The notes beneath the pieces are model-generated. The model had not been told where the DNA came from. It ran no database searches and worked only from the letters and a program-made list of their open reading frames with translations. Shown piece by piece: positions 47,934 through 59,096 of a stretch of 64,000 bases of DNA. Source of the stretch: Amyloporia xantha (lineage: Eukaryota; Basidiomycota; Agaricomycetes; Polyporales; Adustoporiaceae); assembly GCA_036971615.1 (NCBI GenBank), contig JAYKKR010000002.1, positions 1,302,001 through 1,366,000 on the forward strand, written 5' to 3'. Both the position numbers and the translations under genes were made by a program. Each line of letters begins with the position of its first letter. Within the stretch, counting starts at the first letter, position 1.

Positions 47934-50900
47934 TCAATCATCTGCGCGTACCGGCTTGAGCGCCTGCAAACGCTGCATCGACTCGCGTAGCTCCGCCTCT
48001 GCAAAAGCCGCGACCTCCTTCGCCACCGCTAGCTTACTCTCCAGCTCGTCCGCCGTCATAGGTCTAATCACGTCGTCCTCAGTGATCATGCCAAGCTGGT
48101 CGAATCGTGCCAAAGAATCGCCCATCCGAGGCAGGAATCCGTGCACATCCCAGCCGTTGTCATTGAAGGATAAAACTGCACGCACAGCAGCGATATTGAT
48201 ATCCCTGTGCAGCTCTTCCAGCTTCGAGAGCTGCACCTCCATCCACCGTGCACGACGTTCCAGTGCAAGCGTCAGTGCCGCTACCTCGTCTTCTTTCGCC
48301 TGCCCGTTTTGCTCATCTCCACCATCGTCCAAGAAGTCATCGCCTTTCAACATATCACGGAGCACACCGTCGAAAGATGAATTGTCGTCCCACGTCTTCC
48401 GTGGTAACAAGCGGAGCAGATCCGAAATGGTTTGCGTGAGCGTTTCGAGCAGCTGTTGGAACGACGAAACAGCGTGGTCGATAGATCCTGAAGGCATGTT
48501 ATTCGCGAAAGACCCACCGCCCACTGAGAGTGCGGACAACGCATGCACAAGAGGGCCATATTCGAGGGGCATTTTCGCAGCGGGATTGATCTTCTGCAGG
48601 TCAAAGAAGTGGTGCTCTGATATGCTCAGACGAGGATCTTCAAGCTCCAGATCCGCCAAAAGTTTCTCGACGGAGGTAGGCTGGCTAGCGAATACCCGAT
48701 CGACAGATTGAGAGCGTGAATTGTTGTTGGAGCTGCTCTCAGTAACACGCCCATCAGGGAAGGGAGGAGCCTCTGAGGTCGTGGCCGACGGGAGAGCAGA
48801 GGCAGAGGCAGACTCTGCAACCGTTTCCTCCTTCGGAATCTTAATCGGCTTCGTGATAGGCTTGTTTTTCTTCGGCATCTTGGACAAGATGGGGACCTGA
48901 GTGACAGGTTTAGAGGTTGGCACCGGGGGTGTCTGCTTTACTGCCTGCGACCGTCTTGCAGGGACCTCTGCTTGAGAACTTTTATCGAGCTGAGGCAATG
49001 CTGTAGAAGGTACTGCTTCGCGGTCTGTTTGTTTGGTGGGCAATGCGGTGCCGGAAGTATTTGTCGACCTCGAGGCAGGTGTCTTCTTCGCCTGCGCCTT
49101 GTCGGCTTTCTCCTGCTCCAGACGCTCTTTGGCAGCCTGTTCACGTTCGGCTTTCTCCTTCTGCGCCTTCTCGTTCTCAACTCTATCCTTCTCTGCCTTC
49201 TCCTTCTCTGCTAGCTCCCTCTCAATCCTCTCTTTCTCAGCCTTCTCCTTGGCGATCCTTTCCTTCTCGGCCTTGAGCGCGGCAGCCTTTTCCTTCTCGA
49301 TAGCCTTTTCCTTCATGATCCTCTCCTTCTCGGCCGCCCTGGCAGCTTGCTTCTCTTGCGCAATACGCTGCTTCTCAGCCGCTCGTTCAGCCTTTCTGGC
49401 AGCTTTACGCTCTTCCTTCGCATTCGCAGTGTTATCAGGCTCGGGTGTACTGGGAGAGATGGCGGAACCAGAAGTTGGCTGTTCCCGACGAGCCGTAGGT
49501 TCGATGGCAGATAAAGCAGGAAAATCCGAAGCAGATAGAGCAGGAGAAGGTGCGACAGAAGGTTCAAGAGAGGGAGAGGCGGATACTTCGACCAGCAGAA
49601 CAGAGACCGGCGAGAAAACAGGAGCAAGATCATGTCAGCATCGACGCATACGAATACCCTACCGGGAGAACGGAGGGCGGCAACATAGAGGAGAGGACCG
49701 GGCCGTTGACATGAGCCATGGATATAGATCAAGGCCGAAAATACAGTTTCCGCACTGAAAGCACGGTGCTCGGTACTCTGACACCTGGGACACCCTCCCC
49801 TGGGAAGAATAACAAGACAACTCACCATGGGCAGATCCTGCTTGAGACACCTCTAAATTTGCTGTCGAGCCACTTGCAAGACCATAGACGTGGTGGTTCA
49901 TCTGGCTGGGAGCGCCTGGTACTGCACCCGAGAAAGACAGACCAGGAGGGGGGCCGTATCCGACGTGATGAGGCGAGAAATTATCCATCGATTGAGAGCT
50001 GGAGAATGCACTTTCGTGCGCAGTCTGAGCAATAATAGGAGACGCCAGCCTGGCAGACATGATCGCAGGGTCGTTGAATGGCTGACGTGGATTGGCCTTG
50101 TACGGAGATTGATCTGAATCATATAATGAGATCGAAAAGTGTGATAGAATACACATGGACGTGAAGGTACAGGACGAGAAGCGTCAACATTAGACGGAGA
50201 CATTATACAAGTAAGAACATCCTACCAGACGATCCGTTCCGAATGGGGTTCCCACGCTCGCGACTAGAGGTGATCAATTCCCTCAGCTGCGCCTCGCTCA
50301 CTCCGGAATCGAAAGGCTGGAATCGGCCAGACGGTTGCTGACCATAATTAGGTTGGGCCTGGGCATGCTGCACCAAAGGTGAGCTCATCGCAGAGTTGCT
50401 CTGGTGATGAACAAAGTCATGGACCTGCTGACGGTTGGAGAACGGCCACTGTGGGGTTGTGCGAGTTGTTGGTGATGCAAGATCCGATGAATTGTAGAAT
50501 GGCATATGCGGCGCGTTATCTGCATGGCTGAGAGGTGATGCCTGATGAAGGGAAGACGAAGACGAGCCCTGCCTTCCGCGAGCGAAGCCGAAACGAGATA
50601 CCTGACGCTCTTCGTCCAAGGGTGAAAAGCGCCGAGACTGTGACTCATCGCTAGCTTCCGCCGCGAACGGATTGAATGATCCGGTATATCCAGAACTCCC
50701 TGTCGACTGCCGCTCAAGTGTCGGTGGCCTTGCATTCGTCGGATCATAGAGTGGCCGAGGCGGGTATGAAAGACCAGGCGGCGCCATCAGAGGACTCGCA
50801 ACTGCATTGTGTCTCAAAGCCGGGAACGCGTCGAAGAACGTACCGTTGAATGGGGTGTTTGTGTCAGCATCCAATTCAGGCAAAACCAACGATGCGTCGG

Positions 50901-52912
50901 CATCCTCGCCCGCGAGTGCGGGATCCATATTGAAACTGAAGCCTCCAAACCCACCGTCGCCTCCACTGAGACTCTGCAGCATCCGATCGAAATCGGGAAA
51001 CGGGCTACGCTCAACTGAAATCTGCGGCATTTCGCGCCTGGCCTTGAGATCCTCCATAAGAGCCTGCGCCTGCGTAGACATTTGATACGACGACTGAGAA
51101 GGCTGGACATTTATCTGGAGAGGAGACGACACTGCAGATGCCGAGCGTGATGGGGGTGGTAGACCTGGTGGCGCAGACAGGCCAGGAGGTACCATTGGAA
51201 TTCCAGGAGGAGCCGAAGGCACTTCCGTTGCAGAAGGACGGACAGGGGACATGGCTGACGTCTCTTGCCCTGTAGACCCAGAGTCAGAGTCCACTGCAAC
51301 AGATGGCGTCGGGGATCGGGCAGGTAATGGAGGTGGTGTCGGTTCCTTTGGTTTCGATACCTTCCCAGCACTAGGTGTTGTTGGTCTGTGAGGGTGACCA
51401 CTGTTGGCAGGCGTTGCAGGGCGAGAAGAAGATGCCTGTGAAGACGTCTTGCCCGCCAATGTGCCACCCCTACGCTCCTTGACAGTGGGACGCGTCTCCG
51501 CTGCATTTGCCGTCGTTGATCCAGAACGCTGTTGACGAGTACTGGTTCCGCTGCGCCGTGTCTGCCGAACACTCGTTTGTGACTGAATCACCGAGTTGGT
51601 ATTGTTGTGTAGGGTGCTACTGGCGAGAGTAGCTGTGCCTTTGTTGGCCCATGAGGCTCCCCGAGGGAGGCCACCTAGAAGACGCGATTGATATACAGTA
51701 CACAAGGGAAAAGAACGCAAAATGTACCGTCAATATCATCCGCTTTCCGGCTGACAGTGGTAGTCCTCGACCGAGTCTCCGTATCTTTCATCGTATGTTT
51801 CCTAAGTTGTGAAAGAACATCAGCTCCAGTTAGTGGATCCAGTCCGGGACCACATACAGGGTGGTCAAGTCTTCCTTTGTGAAACAGTCCTTCTCGTCTC
51901 CCCATTCATGTAAATTCATGCAACCGTGGTCTGTACATGATACACCGCGTAAAAAGGCCATACAGTACTTGGTTGTACCGTGACTGGCCCTCATGATTTC
52001 ATTGCCACCACCTGGGGAGGGCGCTCCGTCGACAGCGGCAATTGCTCGGGCAGCATCTTCACGCCGATGATAAGTGATGTACAGCCCAACCACAGGAGCA
52101 CGACCTCCAGGAGGGGTGCGCTTGACAATCACGATCTTGGAGATTTTACCATACTGCCCAAAATATTCACTCGAACGCAAAGTCGGTATGAGCTAATGCA
52201 TTGTCAAACGACGCCACAGAAGAATCTCATAGATCACTCACTTCTTCTTTCGCAAATCTCGGACCCATCCCAACCACATACACCACATTGCGCTGCACAA
52301 CACGCACATTCGCGAGGTGGCGTCTGCCTAGAGCATCGAGTTCCTTCCGCTCGCGCTCCCTCTGCTTCTTTTGTTGTGTCAGGCGCTTATGACTGAAGAG
52401 AGCGATGAGTACGAGCCGAACACTTTCAAAGATACCCAGAAACAAGTACGATAGGACTGAATGGGGATGACTAACTCTTCTTTGTTGATAGGTTTGAATT
52501 GAACAGCGTCATCGGTATATTCTCTCCTGCAGGCAGGGCAACGTCGGTTCAGATTCTCCTTGATATGATGCCAACAAAACCGGCAGATCTAGTTTGGATT
52601 GATAATGGTATCGTTCATTGCTTGCCTCGTTACAACGTGTGAATGCTCACCTGGTAGCCACAAGGACAAGGCTTAAAGTTAAGATCTGATATGTCCATCT
52701 CTTCGAGACACAGTGGGCATTCGGCATCCTCCTGTTCATCCATGGTTCGCATATACCTTCATGTGGAATACAAATGCACTCACGGCCTCATCGTCGCTCC
52801 AATACGCGTCCTGAACTCCAGCAAGAACATGAGACTTGGATTGGGTCGATGTATGGGTGGCATGCAACGCAGGGGCGGGCAAGGGGGAATGGGGATGGAC
52901 TCGAGATGACAT
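47934..52912 (-). CDS. NOT4: NOT4/MOT2-type CCR4-NOT E3 ubiquitin ligase
   Basis: Exon 1 begins at ATG 52910-52912 and ends D-A-Y-W-S-D-D-E-A. A GTGAGT...AACAG intron joins it to E-D-A-E-C-P-L-C-L-E-E-M, the NOT4-type C4C4 RING (C-P-L-C...C-P-C-G-Y-Q-I-C-R-F-C-W-H-H-I...C-P-A-C-R-R). Then come an RRM (Y-F-G-Q-Y-G-K-I-S-K-I-V-I) and a CCCH finger (Y-C-M-A-F-L-R-G-V-S-C...H-G-C-M-N-L-H-E-W). A long Ser/Pro/Gln-rich disordered region (50203-51720 and beyond) follows. The C-terminus holds a coiled coil of repeated K-A-E-K-E-R units and a folded C-terminal block to the stop at 47934. NOT4 ubiquitinates ribosomal and nascent-chain targets and links mRNA decay to translation. The downstream ATG at 52743 lies inside the first intron and is less likely the start. 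Confidence 0.92.
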
Positions 52913-53629
52913 TCTGATACTAATCGTCTGTCCGTCGAAGAAGACTGTGGATGATAAAATGGACGAAAGCGACAAGCTGTGGGTTGTAGTTGAGGAACGC
53001 GACAATGAGGCGCCTTCGTTTTGCTCTTGTGGCGCAGAAATAACAGCCGCAAACAAAGAACAATTGGCGCTCGGCCTTCAAGCAGTGTCCAGTTCTGGTC
53101 AACAATGACATTCAGCTTATTCGTTGTCTTGTTTACATCTCCTCTCAGATCTACTGGTCAAAGCGATAATCTAGCGTGTACATGAGTGGTCTATGAATAC
53201 TCGTTGACACTGGAATAGGTCCAGTTGAGACGGAATCTGACAGTCATTCACGTCTTAGACAAACCAGGCCCCAGCCCGTAGGGAGTGTCACTCACTGATA
53301 CAAGGGCGCTGATTGGATAGATGTCGCCGAACAGCTGAGAAAGTGTCTCGGATCTTGGAGCTGAGTAGGCAATCATCGTACGTCCATTGCCCCGCTTGCG
53401 AATGGCATGCAACTCGCGTGATCGAAACACCGCACATATCCTGAGAATCGAGGTGCAACGTCGGCGGGACGCACCGCAAAGCCGCTGTTGGTAACGAACT
53501 GGGCCGCCCGTACGTCCACTCCCGTAGGAAATGGCATTCGATGCGTCTCATCGTACACATTAATACCAGTCAGGAAAGCAGAATGATAACAGGGCAGATG
53601 CAAGGGACAAAATGCGCGCGATCGAGATG
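52913..53629. other. intergenic between NOT4 and PDCD5
   Basis: 717 bp hold the promoter of NOT4 and the 3' region of PDCD5, both minus-strand. Minus frames around 53288-53603 give Cys-containing but unrecognised sequence in conflicting frames. No gene is claimed. Confidence 0.4.
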
Positions 53630-54215
53630 TTAGAAATCGAAGTCGTCATCATCAACGCCTCCTTTTCTCCGCTGGAACTGTTGACATATCCGGGCACGAT
53701 CAGAAAAAGTACCCGATTCTCGAGGATCTGGATACGCACTACAATAGCTCCCTTCTTCGGTGCTCCTTTAGACTGAGCCTCTTCCGCCTTCAGATATTCC
53801 TTTTACAATTCTGCTGCTATGTATAACAAACCCGAAACGCACCTGCTCTAGCAATCCAATCAATTGATCTTCGCTTACGCGTCCCCGTAACTGTCCAGTT
53901 TGAGCCATCCGGAGAAGGATAGCTTCGATCTGTTGAGATCTCTGAGGGCTGACGAGAGCTATGCGTGCTACTGCAGCCAGGAAGAGCCCCATTATACCAC
54001 ACGATCAGACTAGCAATGGTGCAGAAATTAAGATGATCAGACTCACATCGTTCCCTCGCAGCTGTGTCTAAGACCGTAGCCAACAAGTCTCTCCGCATTT
54101 GTTCTTCAGCTGCACGTTTACCATCATCTTCTCCGCCCTCGTCGCCTCCAGAAGCGCCCTGCTGAAGCTGATTCTTCCTGGCCGCACGGATCGCAGCAAG
54201 CTCAGGATCGTCCAT
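53630..54215 (-). CDS. PDCD5: PDCD5 family DNA-binding protein
   Basis: The protein is 130 aa. Exons (minus): 54215-54047, 53970-53843, 53787-53740, 53677-53630 (131 codons with stop). It begins M-D-D-P-E-L-A-A-I-R-A-A-R, then has an acidic/Gly stretch and E-E-Q-M-R-R-D-L-L-A-T-V-L-D-T-A-A-R-E-R. The signature L-A-R-I-A-L-V follows, then Q-Q-I-E-A-I-L-L-R-M-A-Q-T-G-Q-L-R-G-R-V-S. The C-terminus K-G-G-V-D-D-D-D-F-D-F is the usual family ending. PDCD5/YMR074c proteins bind DNA and the CCT chaperonin and promote apoptosis in animals; the fungal role is less clear. An in-frame upstream ATG (54245) would add 10 residues before the family start and is not chosen. The gene lies 360 bp from the inverted-repeat element. 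Confidence 0.95.
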
Positions 54216-54574
54216 GGCCGAAATAGCTTCAGTCACTCTCGCCAATAGGAATACACGGGTAGAGAATGATTAGCGGAGCGAGAGCAAAGCACGCAGAAAC
54301 GTAGCGGTACTATGGCAAGTGGTCGTCGAGCCAAACAGGCGTTACGTAGATGCACGTGAACGACGCGATCGAGTCGCGAATATATCCCGCCGACTCTGAA
54401 AGGATGTGGCTTTGACCATCTGTAATATATATATGAGATGAATGCAGTGGCCCAGGTGCTTTTGAACTCGACACGTACCAATCTGAGCCCATTCTCCCCC
54501 ATCGTTGTCCTCCAGGCTCCGTTCAGCGAGACGTGACGTGACACGCCCTGGGATAGTTGCGTGACATGTCGCGC

Positions 54575-54582
54575 GCCGTCCA
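54575..54582. repeat. 8-bp target-site duplication, left copy
   Basis: GCCGTCCA immediately precedes the left terminal inverted repeat and is repeated exactly at 55080-55087. Confidence 0.8.
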
Positions 54583-54617
54583 AGGACCCCGGCGAACCCC
54601 CCAGGAGCTTTGATCCC
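54583..54617 (+). repeat. left terminal inverted repeat
   Basis: 35 nt beginning AGGACCCCGGCGAACCCCC and ending CTTTGATCCC. It pairs with 55045-55079. Confidence 0.85.
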
Positions 54618-55044
54618 GAAAAAGCCATTTTCGGACCTGGCGAACATGCCCTTTTCGGACCAAAAAAATCAAACCTCGCGCGAAGGAGGTCAAATTCGGT
54701 CCAAAAGGGGATCGGACCTACATCAAGTATTCAACCGGTCTCCATAATCTCCATATTGGCCCGAGCGACTGCCTAATATGTGCAGGTGCCGCGGCGTCGC
54801 CTAGATAGTAGAGGTGTCTGGTAGCAACATGGTCTGAGTACTCACGCCTGGTTGGAAAATTTTGGGGACTACAGTACCGGACAGGCCCCGAATCAGGTGG
54901 TCCTTTCGGACTTTGGAGATCGGACATAGCGCTGAGAGGTGCGTTTTCGGACCACTTTGGATTGGACTTGTCGGCCCATGGACCCCCATTTTCGGACTTT
55001 TGGATCAAACATTTTGGGTCTGGGACCCACATTTTCGGACCTTA

Positions 55045-55079
55045 GGGATCAAAGCTCTGTGGGGGTTCGCCGGGGTCCT
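55045..55079 (-). repeat. right terminal inverted repeat
   Basis: The reverse complement begins with the same 19 bases as the left repeat and ends CTTTGATCCC. Three substitutions lie in between. Confidence 0.85.
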
Positions 55080-55087
55080 GCCGTCCA
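55080..55087. repeat. 8-bp target-site duplication, right copy
   Basis: GCCGTCCA directly follows the right terminal inverted repeat and matches 54575-54582 exactly. Confidence 0.8.
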
Positions 55088-55383
55088 TCGCGATCATGTT
55101 CTCTCCTCGACGACTCTTTCGCGTATCCGTCACGCGTCTTCACCGGTTTCTGCTTGCCGATACGCTCTCCCAAAACTGCAAAAGCCTTTCCTTTCTCTCA
55201 GTGCCCAGCCTGCACAGGCGTGGATTGCTGTGCAAAGGAGGCTCTACACGAAGCACAGCCGGTTGTCGCCGGTTGTTCACGCGTACGTCAATCAGCACAA
55301 AGTCCATTGTTCCCCGTCGTATGCCTCCGCCAGAACAAACGCCCAGCCCGGACGCATATTAGCATCTGGGCTGCGGAGAAAGC

Positions 55384-57054
55384 ATGTCCTGCATGTTCTC
55401 TTTCTTCCGCAGACGACGTCAGTCGGACGCCTCTGCGGACGCAATACTGCAAGTCAACACCATGGCCAATCCTCAGCAACGCCCGACCGCCGCAGAAATC
55501 GATGAAACGGCTCTCAGATTATCCCGGCTGACCTTGGGACGTACCAATCCTCCATCTGGGCGGGACGGACATGCACTCGTCGGTAGCTTCGACCCAGGGC
55601 TCTTAAATGCAAGCCCAAACACTTCCCGGCCTTCATATGGTGCCCCTGCCATGTCAGGACGTGCTACTACCTCCCCTGCATTGCTTCCCTCTCCTCCTGG
55701 ACCTCTTCCAGCGCCACCTCAGATGCGAACGCCACAGCATGCGAACAATATGCCTGTATCTAGGACCATGCAGCATGCAATGACTATGAGCGACTTCACG
55801 CCGCTGTCCGTTGCTGAACCAAGTCGGAGGCCACCGGTCTCGAGTATCTCTGCTGGTCGACCCTTGGATCCTCTGCCGGGCTCTGCGGTGCATGCTGATG
55901 TGCCTGTTCCATCCATTCCGTCCACGCCCCAACGCCGCCGCCCTGTACCAACCGATCGAGCACCTGCTTCTGCCCCTGCGCAGTCCGTTTCCCGCTCAGC
56001 ACCGTCTCCCAATCAGGTCAACCCACCCAGCAGGGCTCGGTCGGCGTCCTCCCCACCGTCTCCTACAGCGTCTGCTACCACCCGGTCGGCAGCGAACGGG
56101 ACATCAAAGCAGTGTAGTGGAATCACTCAAACTGGTAACCAGTGTAGAAAAAGGGTTGCACAACGCGCAGCTCTGGCGAGTCACGATCCGGACTTCGACG
56201 AAGACATGGACCGATTTTGCCATCTACATCTTGACAGTATGCGCAATACCTTATATCTCTCAATAAAGGATGGGAGATTGGTTAAATTCTCAGGTATATA
56301 TATACAGCAAGGCCACACATGTTATGACGTACTGAGGCTTTAAAGACTGGATTCCAGAGTATTTAGGGCTTAACACGCAGGGGAATTTGCGGAAGTGGAT
56401 GGATACAAGTCTTTCTCGAGCTGATGAACCGGGTTTCATCTATGTATTCGAATATCTAGGTTTGTCGATGTCTGACATTTTGAAAGCATGGGGACACGTG
56501 CCTGAACATCCACATATCAGATCCAAAGGATCCTCACCATGTATACCTCAAAGTAGGGCGTACCACTACCTTGAACAGGAGGATCGACCAATGGGCCAAA
56601 CAATGTTCGTCTAAAGATCTGATACTACGATTTTGGCACCCATGGCCTGCGAATGAGGAGGACAGGATTATCATTGGAGGCCGTGTCTTCCAAGGTGATC
56701 CAGGCCAATGGTGTCATCGATTGGAGCGACTGGTGCACATCGAAATCGCGGACCTAGCAGACCACACGCAGTATCTTCATCCTGATTTCCCGAATGTACG
56801 GATAGAGCACGAACCTCAGAAGCAAGTCAAGGGAACGCCTTGTCCTGATTGTCAGTATAAGGTCCCTTTCCACGTTGGGGGATACTGTGTCTCATCCATT
56901 TATTCCACATCTAGGTAAGAGAACGCATAGGGAAATCTTCAAGTTTCCTCGCGCGGCCGACGAGCCTTATAAGGGCAAAGAATGGGAGACATTGGTGAAA
57001 CCGGTGATTGAGAAATGGGCGCGCTTTCTCGATATTTACATGCCACAGGACTAG
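55384..57054 (+). CDS. T5orf172-domain (GIY-YIG-like, MUG113-type) protein
   Basis: The protein is about 497 aa. Exons: 55384-56293, 56346-56459, 56521-56850, 56915-57054 (498 codons with stop). The N-terminal ~230 residues are Pro/Ser/Arg-rich and disordered. Then comes a Cys/His cluster (C-S-G-I-T-Q-T-G-N-Q-C-R-K-R and F-C-H-L-H) that could bind zinc. The C-terminal domain reads F-I-Y-V-F-E-Y-L, then Y-L-K-V-G-R-T-T-T-L-N-R-R-I-D-Q-W, which is the T5orf172/DUF1766 fold related to GIY-YIG nucleases; it ends C-P-D-C-K-R-T-H-R-E-I-F-K-F. In fission yeast the relative Mug113 is meiotically up-regulated; molecular function is unknown. The start may be the later M-A-N-P-Q at 55462. The MITE lies just upstream. 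Confidence 0.88.
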
Positions 57055-57695
57055 GACGGAACTGCGATCGACGAGCTATAATTTACATGGAGGCTCTCGG
57101 GGACTTGGGATTATTTACGGTTGATTTACAATCGCTGACCTTCACTGGCAGATCATCTTATGGATTTAATATTATATTTGTAGCTTGTACTGGAGATACG
57201 CCTTGCCTTCCGAGTCTGTTTCCAATGTTATACTGATACGTGTACCTTTCCTACGACGAGGTATTGTCTGGGCAAGTGCAGTGTTCAACGTTCAGCGCTG
57301 CATGATCAAATACATTTTTGCCTTACAGTCAATTGCCTTGCAAGATCTTGGTCGGTTGCGATGCACGTGATCGCGTTTAAGAACAAAAGCGAAACAATAG
57401 TTGCCGCGTCGCGCTCGCGTCCATGCGTCTTCGCTTGTCTGATGCTCGACCCATTGTTCTCCCAGTATATAAAGATGATTCTCCGTATCCATCGCACACA
57501 CTCTGCTCGTCTTTTCTTATCAAATCTTGCGCTATAATTCTCGTTAGACTTCTCGTTCTGAGTCGGCTGGACCACTAGCTTGTCACTAATATTCTTTCCG
57601 CATCTTTGGAAGACCCCGACTTTCTGTAATTTTGTGCTCTACCGCCTTTTACATATCATTGCACTAGATTCAAATAAAACTCTTCGGCTATCAAT
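57055..57695. other. intergenic, promoter region of cupredoxin gene
   Basis: 641 bp without a gene. TATATAAA at 57466-57473 is the only clear promoter-like signal and lies 223 bp before the ATG of the cupredoxin gene. Confidence 0.4.
57466..57473 (+). promoter_or_regulatory. candidate TATA box
   Basis: TATATAAA on the plus strand, 223 bp before the cupredoxin ATG. A minus-strand use is also possible, but no gene runs that way nearby. Confidence 0.35.
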
Positions 57696-59096
57696 ATGCT
57701 CTGCAAGATTTCGGCTTTCTTGATAGGGCTCCTCGCCATCGCTTCTTCCACTCGAGCTGTTCAGCACCAAGTGACAGTCGGAGGGCCAGGTGTGCTGAGA
57801 TACGACCCTGAATATGTCGTAAGTACTGTATAATGTTGTTACTGTCATGTTTTGACACGGTATACAGACGGCTGCTCCGGGCGATTCAGTACTGTTCTCC
57901 TTCAAACAAGAGAACCACACTGTCACGCAGTCCACACTAGAATCCCCTTGTGAGATCACTGAGAATGGGTTTGATTCTGGCTTGTGTGTCGCTCTATTAT
58001 CAATCAGTCTTGCATATAGCTAATATACATGTTAACCTAGCATACCCGTTGCAGCCAATAACACGGATGGGCCTTTCCCTGCTGCGCAGTTCACCGTAGA
58101 AGATACGAATCCCGTATGGGTGTTTTGTCGTCAAGTGGGACATTGCCAACAGGGCATGGTCTTCGCGATCAACCCAGGAAACCAATTCGCGACCTTCCAA
58201 ACCACTGCCATGGGGAACATTACCGCAAACTCATCGACATCGTCTACAGTCGCATCCAGCTCTGCGAGTATCCCGTCTGCGCCGTCAAATTCTTCCTCGT
58301 TTGCGTCCTCTTTGCCTGGCACTAGCTCCGCCTCCGCCTCCACACCGTCAGCATCTGCTCCCACTGCCGCGGGTGTAGTCACAGTAACTGCGACCGTGAC
58401 AGCTTCAAGCGCAATCTCTACCGCGCCATCCTCCTCGTCGACCAGCTCGGCGTCCCCTGCGACGTCTACATCCTCAGATCACGTTGTCATCGTGGGTGGA
58501 AACGGCCAACTGACGTACGAGCCCTCCAACATCACGGCCGACGTGGGCGACACGATTACGTTCCGCTTCGCGCAGGCGAACCACAGCGTGACGCAGAGTA
58601 GTTTCTCGAACCCTTGTGTAAGCTTGACGGACACCAGCACCAATGGGCAAGTGGGATTTGATTCTGGATTGTACGTTCTTTCTCAGGAAGCGGCGTCGTC
58701 AACGCTGACCAGCTAACGTTCGACTTCCAGCATGCCAGTTGCATCGAACGCGGCGTCTGATCCGACTTTCACAATTCAAGTCAACAATGTGAGTTTTGTC
58801 ATTCATTGGATCACAGGTCGTGTTCATAACCCATGCACTTGTAATAGACGGCGCCAATCTGGGCATACTGCAAGCAGACTAATCCGAAGAGTCATTGCGG
58901 TGCCGGCATGGTCTTCTCTGTCAATGCCGTGGCGTCAAGCGCCAACAACTTTGCTGCATTCCAAGATAAGGCCAAGCAGATCAATGGCACGACAGCAGAC
59001 GCTTCAACGTCTAGTGGGGTAGGAAAGCAATCAATAAGCCGCAGTGCTGGCGCTGCGGCTCTTGTACTTGGGATCATCGTTAGCATCATGATATAG
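57696..59096 (+). CDS. secreted, probably GPI-anchored protein with two cupredoxin domains
   Basis: The protein is about 391 aa. Exons: 57696-57818, 57868-57983, 58041-58670, 58731-58788, 58848-59096 (392 codons with stop). A signal peptide is followed by cupredoxin 1 (G-D-S-V-L-F-S-F-K-Q-E-N-H-T-V-T-Q, then V-W-V-F-C-R-Q-V-G-H-C-Q-Q-G-M). A Ser/Thr/Ala-rich linker of about 90 residues (O-glycosylated) comes next. Cupredoxin 2 follows (D-T-I-T-F-R-F-A-Q-A-N-H-S-V-T-Q, then I-W-A-Y-C-K-Q with S-H-C-G-A-G-M). In both domains the H, C, H and M type-1 copper ligands seem present. The C-terminus is a Ser/Ala region and a hydrophobic tail (A-L-V-L-G-I-I-V-S-I-M-I), as for GPI addition. Copper binding is predicted; role at the cell surface unknown. 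Confidence 0.9.

Larger units (their letters stand above)
54583..55079. mobile_element. 497-bp MITE-like DNA transposon remnant (hAT-like by TSD length)
   Basis: The element is bounded by an exact 8-bp duplication (GCCGTCCA). It has 35-nt terminal inverted repeats that match at 32 of 35 positions and share the outer 19 bases AGGACCCCGGCGAACCCCC. Inside lie at least six direct TTTCGGAC motifs (near 54629, 54653, 54904, 54943, 54990, 55032), three to four clustered toward each end, as expected for subterminal transposase-binding repeats. There is no transposase frame, so it is non-autonomous. An 8-bp TSD is typical of hAT elements, though the sequence of the TSD does not fit the common hAT consensus. 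It sits between the divergent PDCD5 (-) and the T5orf172 gene (+), about 300 bp upstream of the latter's ATG. Confidence 0.85.

Noticed and set aside
49033..49758. Plus-strand frame rich in Ser, Phe, Leu (241 codons)
   Set aside because: It is the mirror of the Lys/Glu/Ala coiled coil of NOT4; composition is a by-product and there is no start context or domain.
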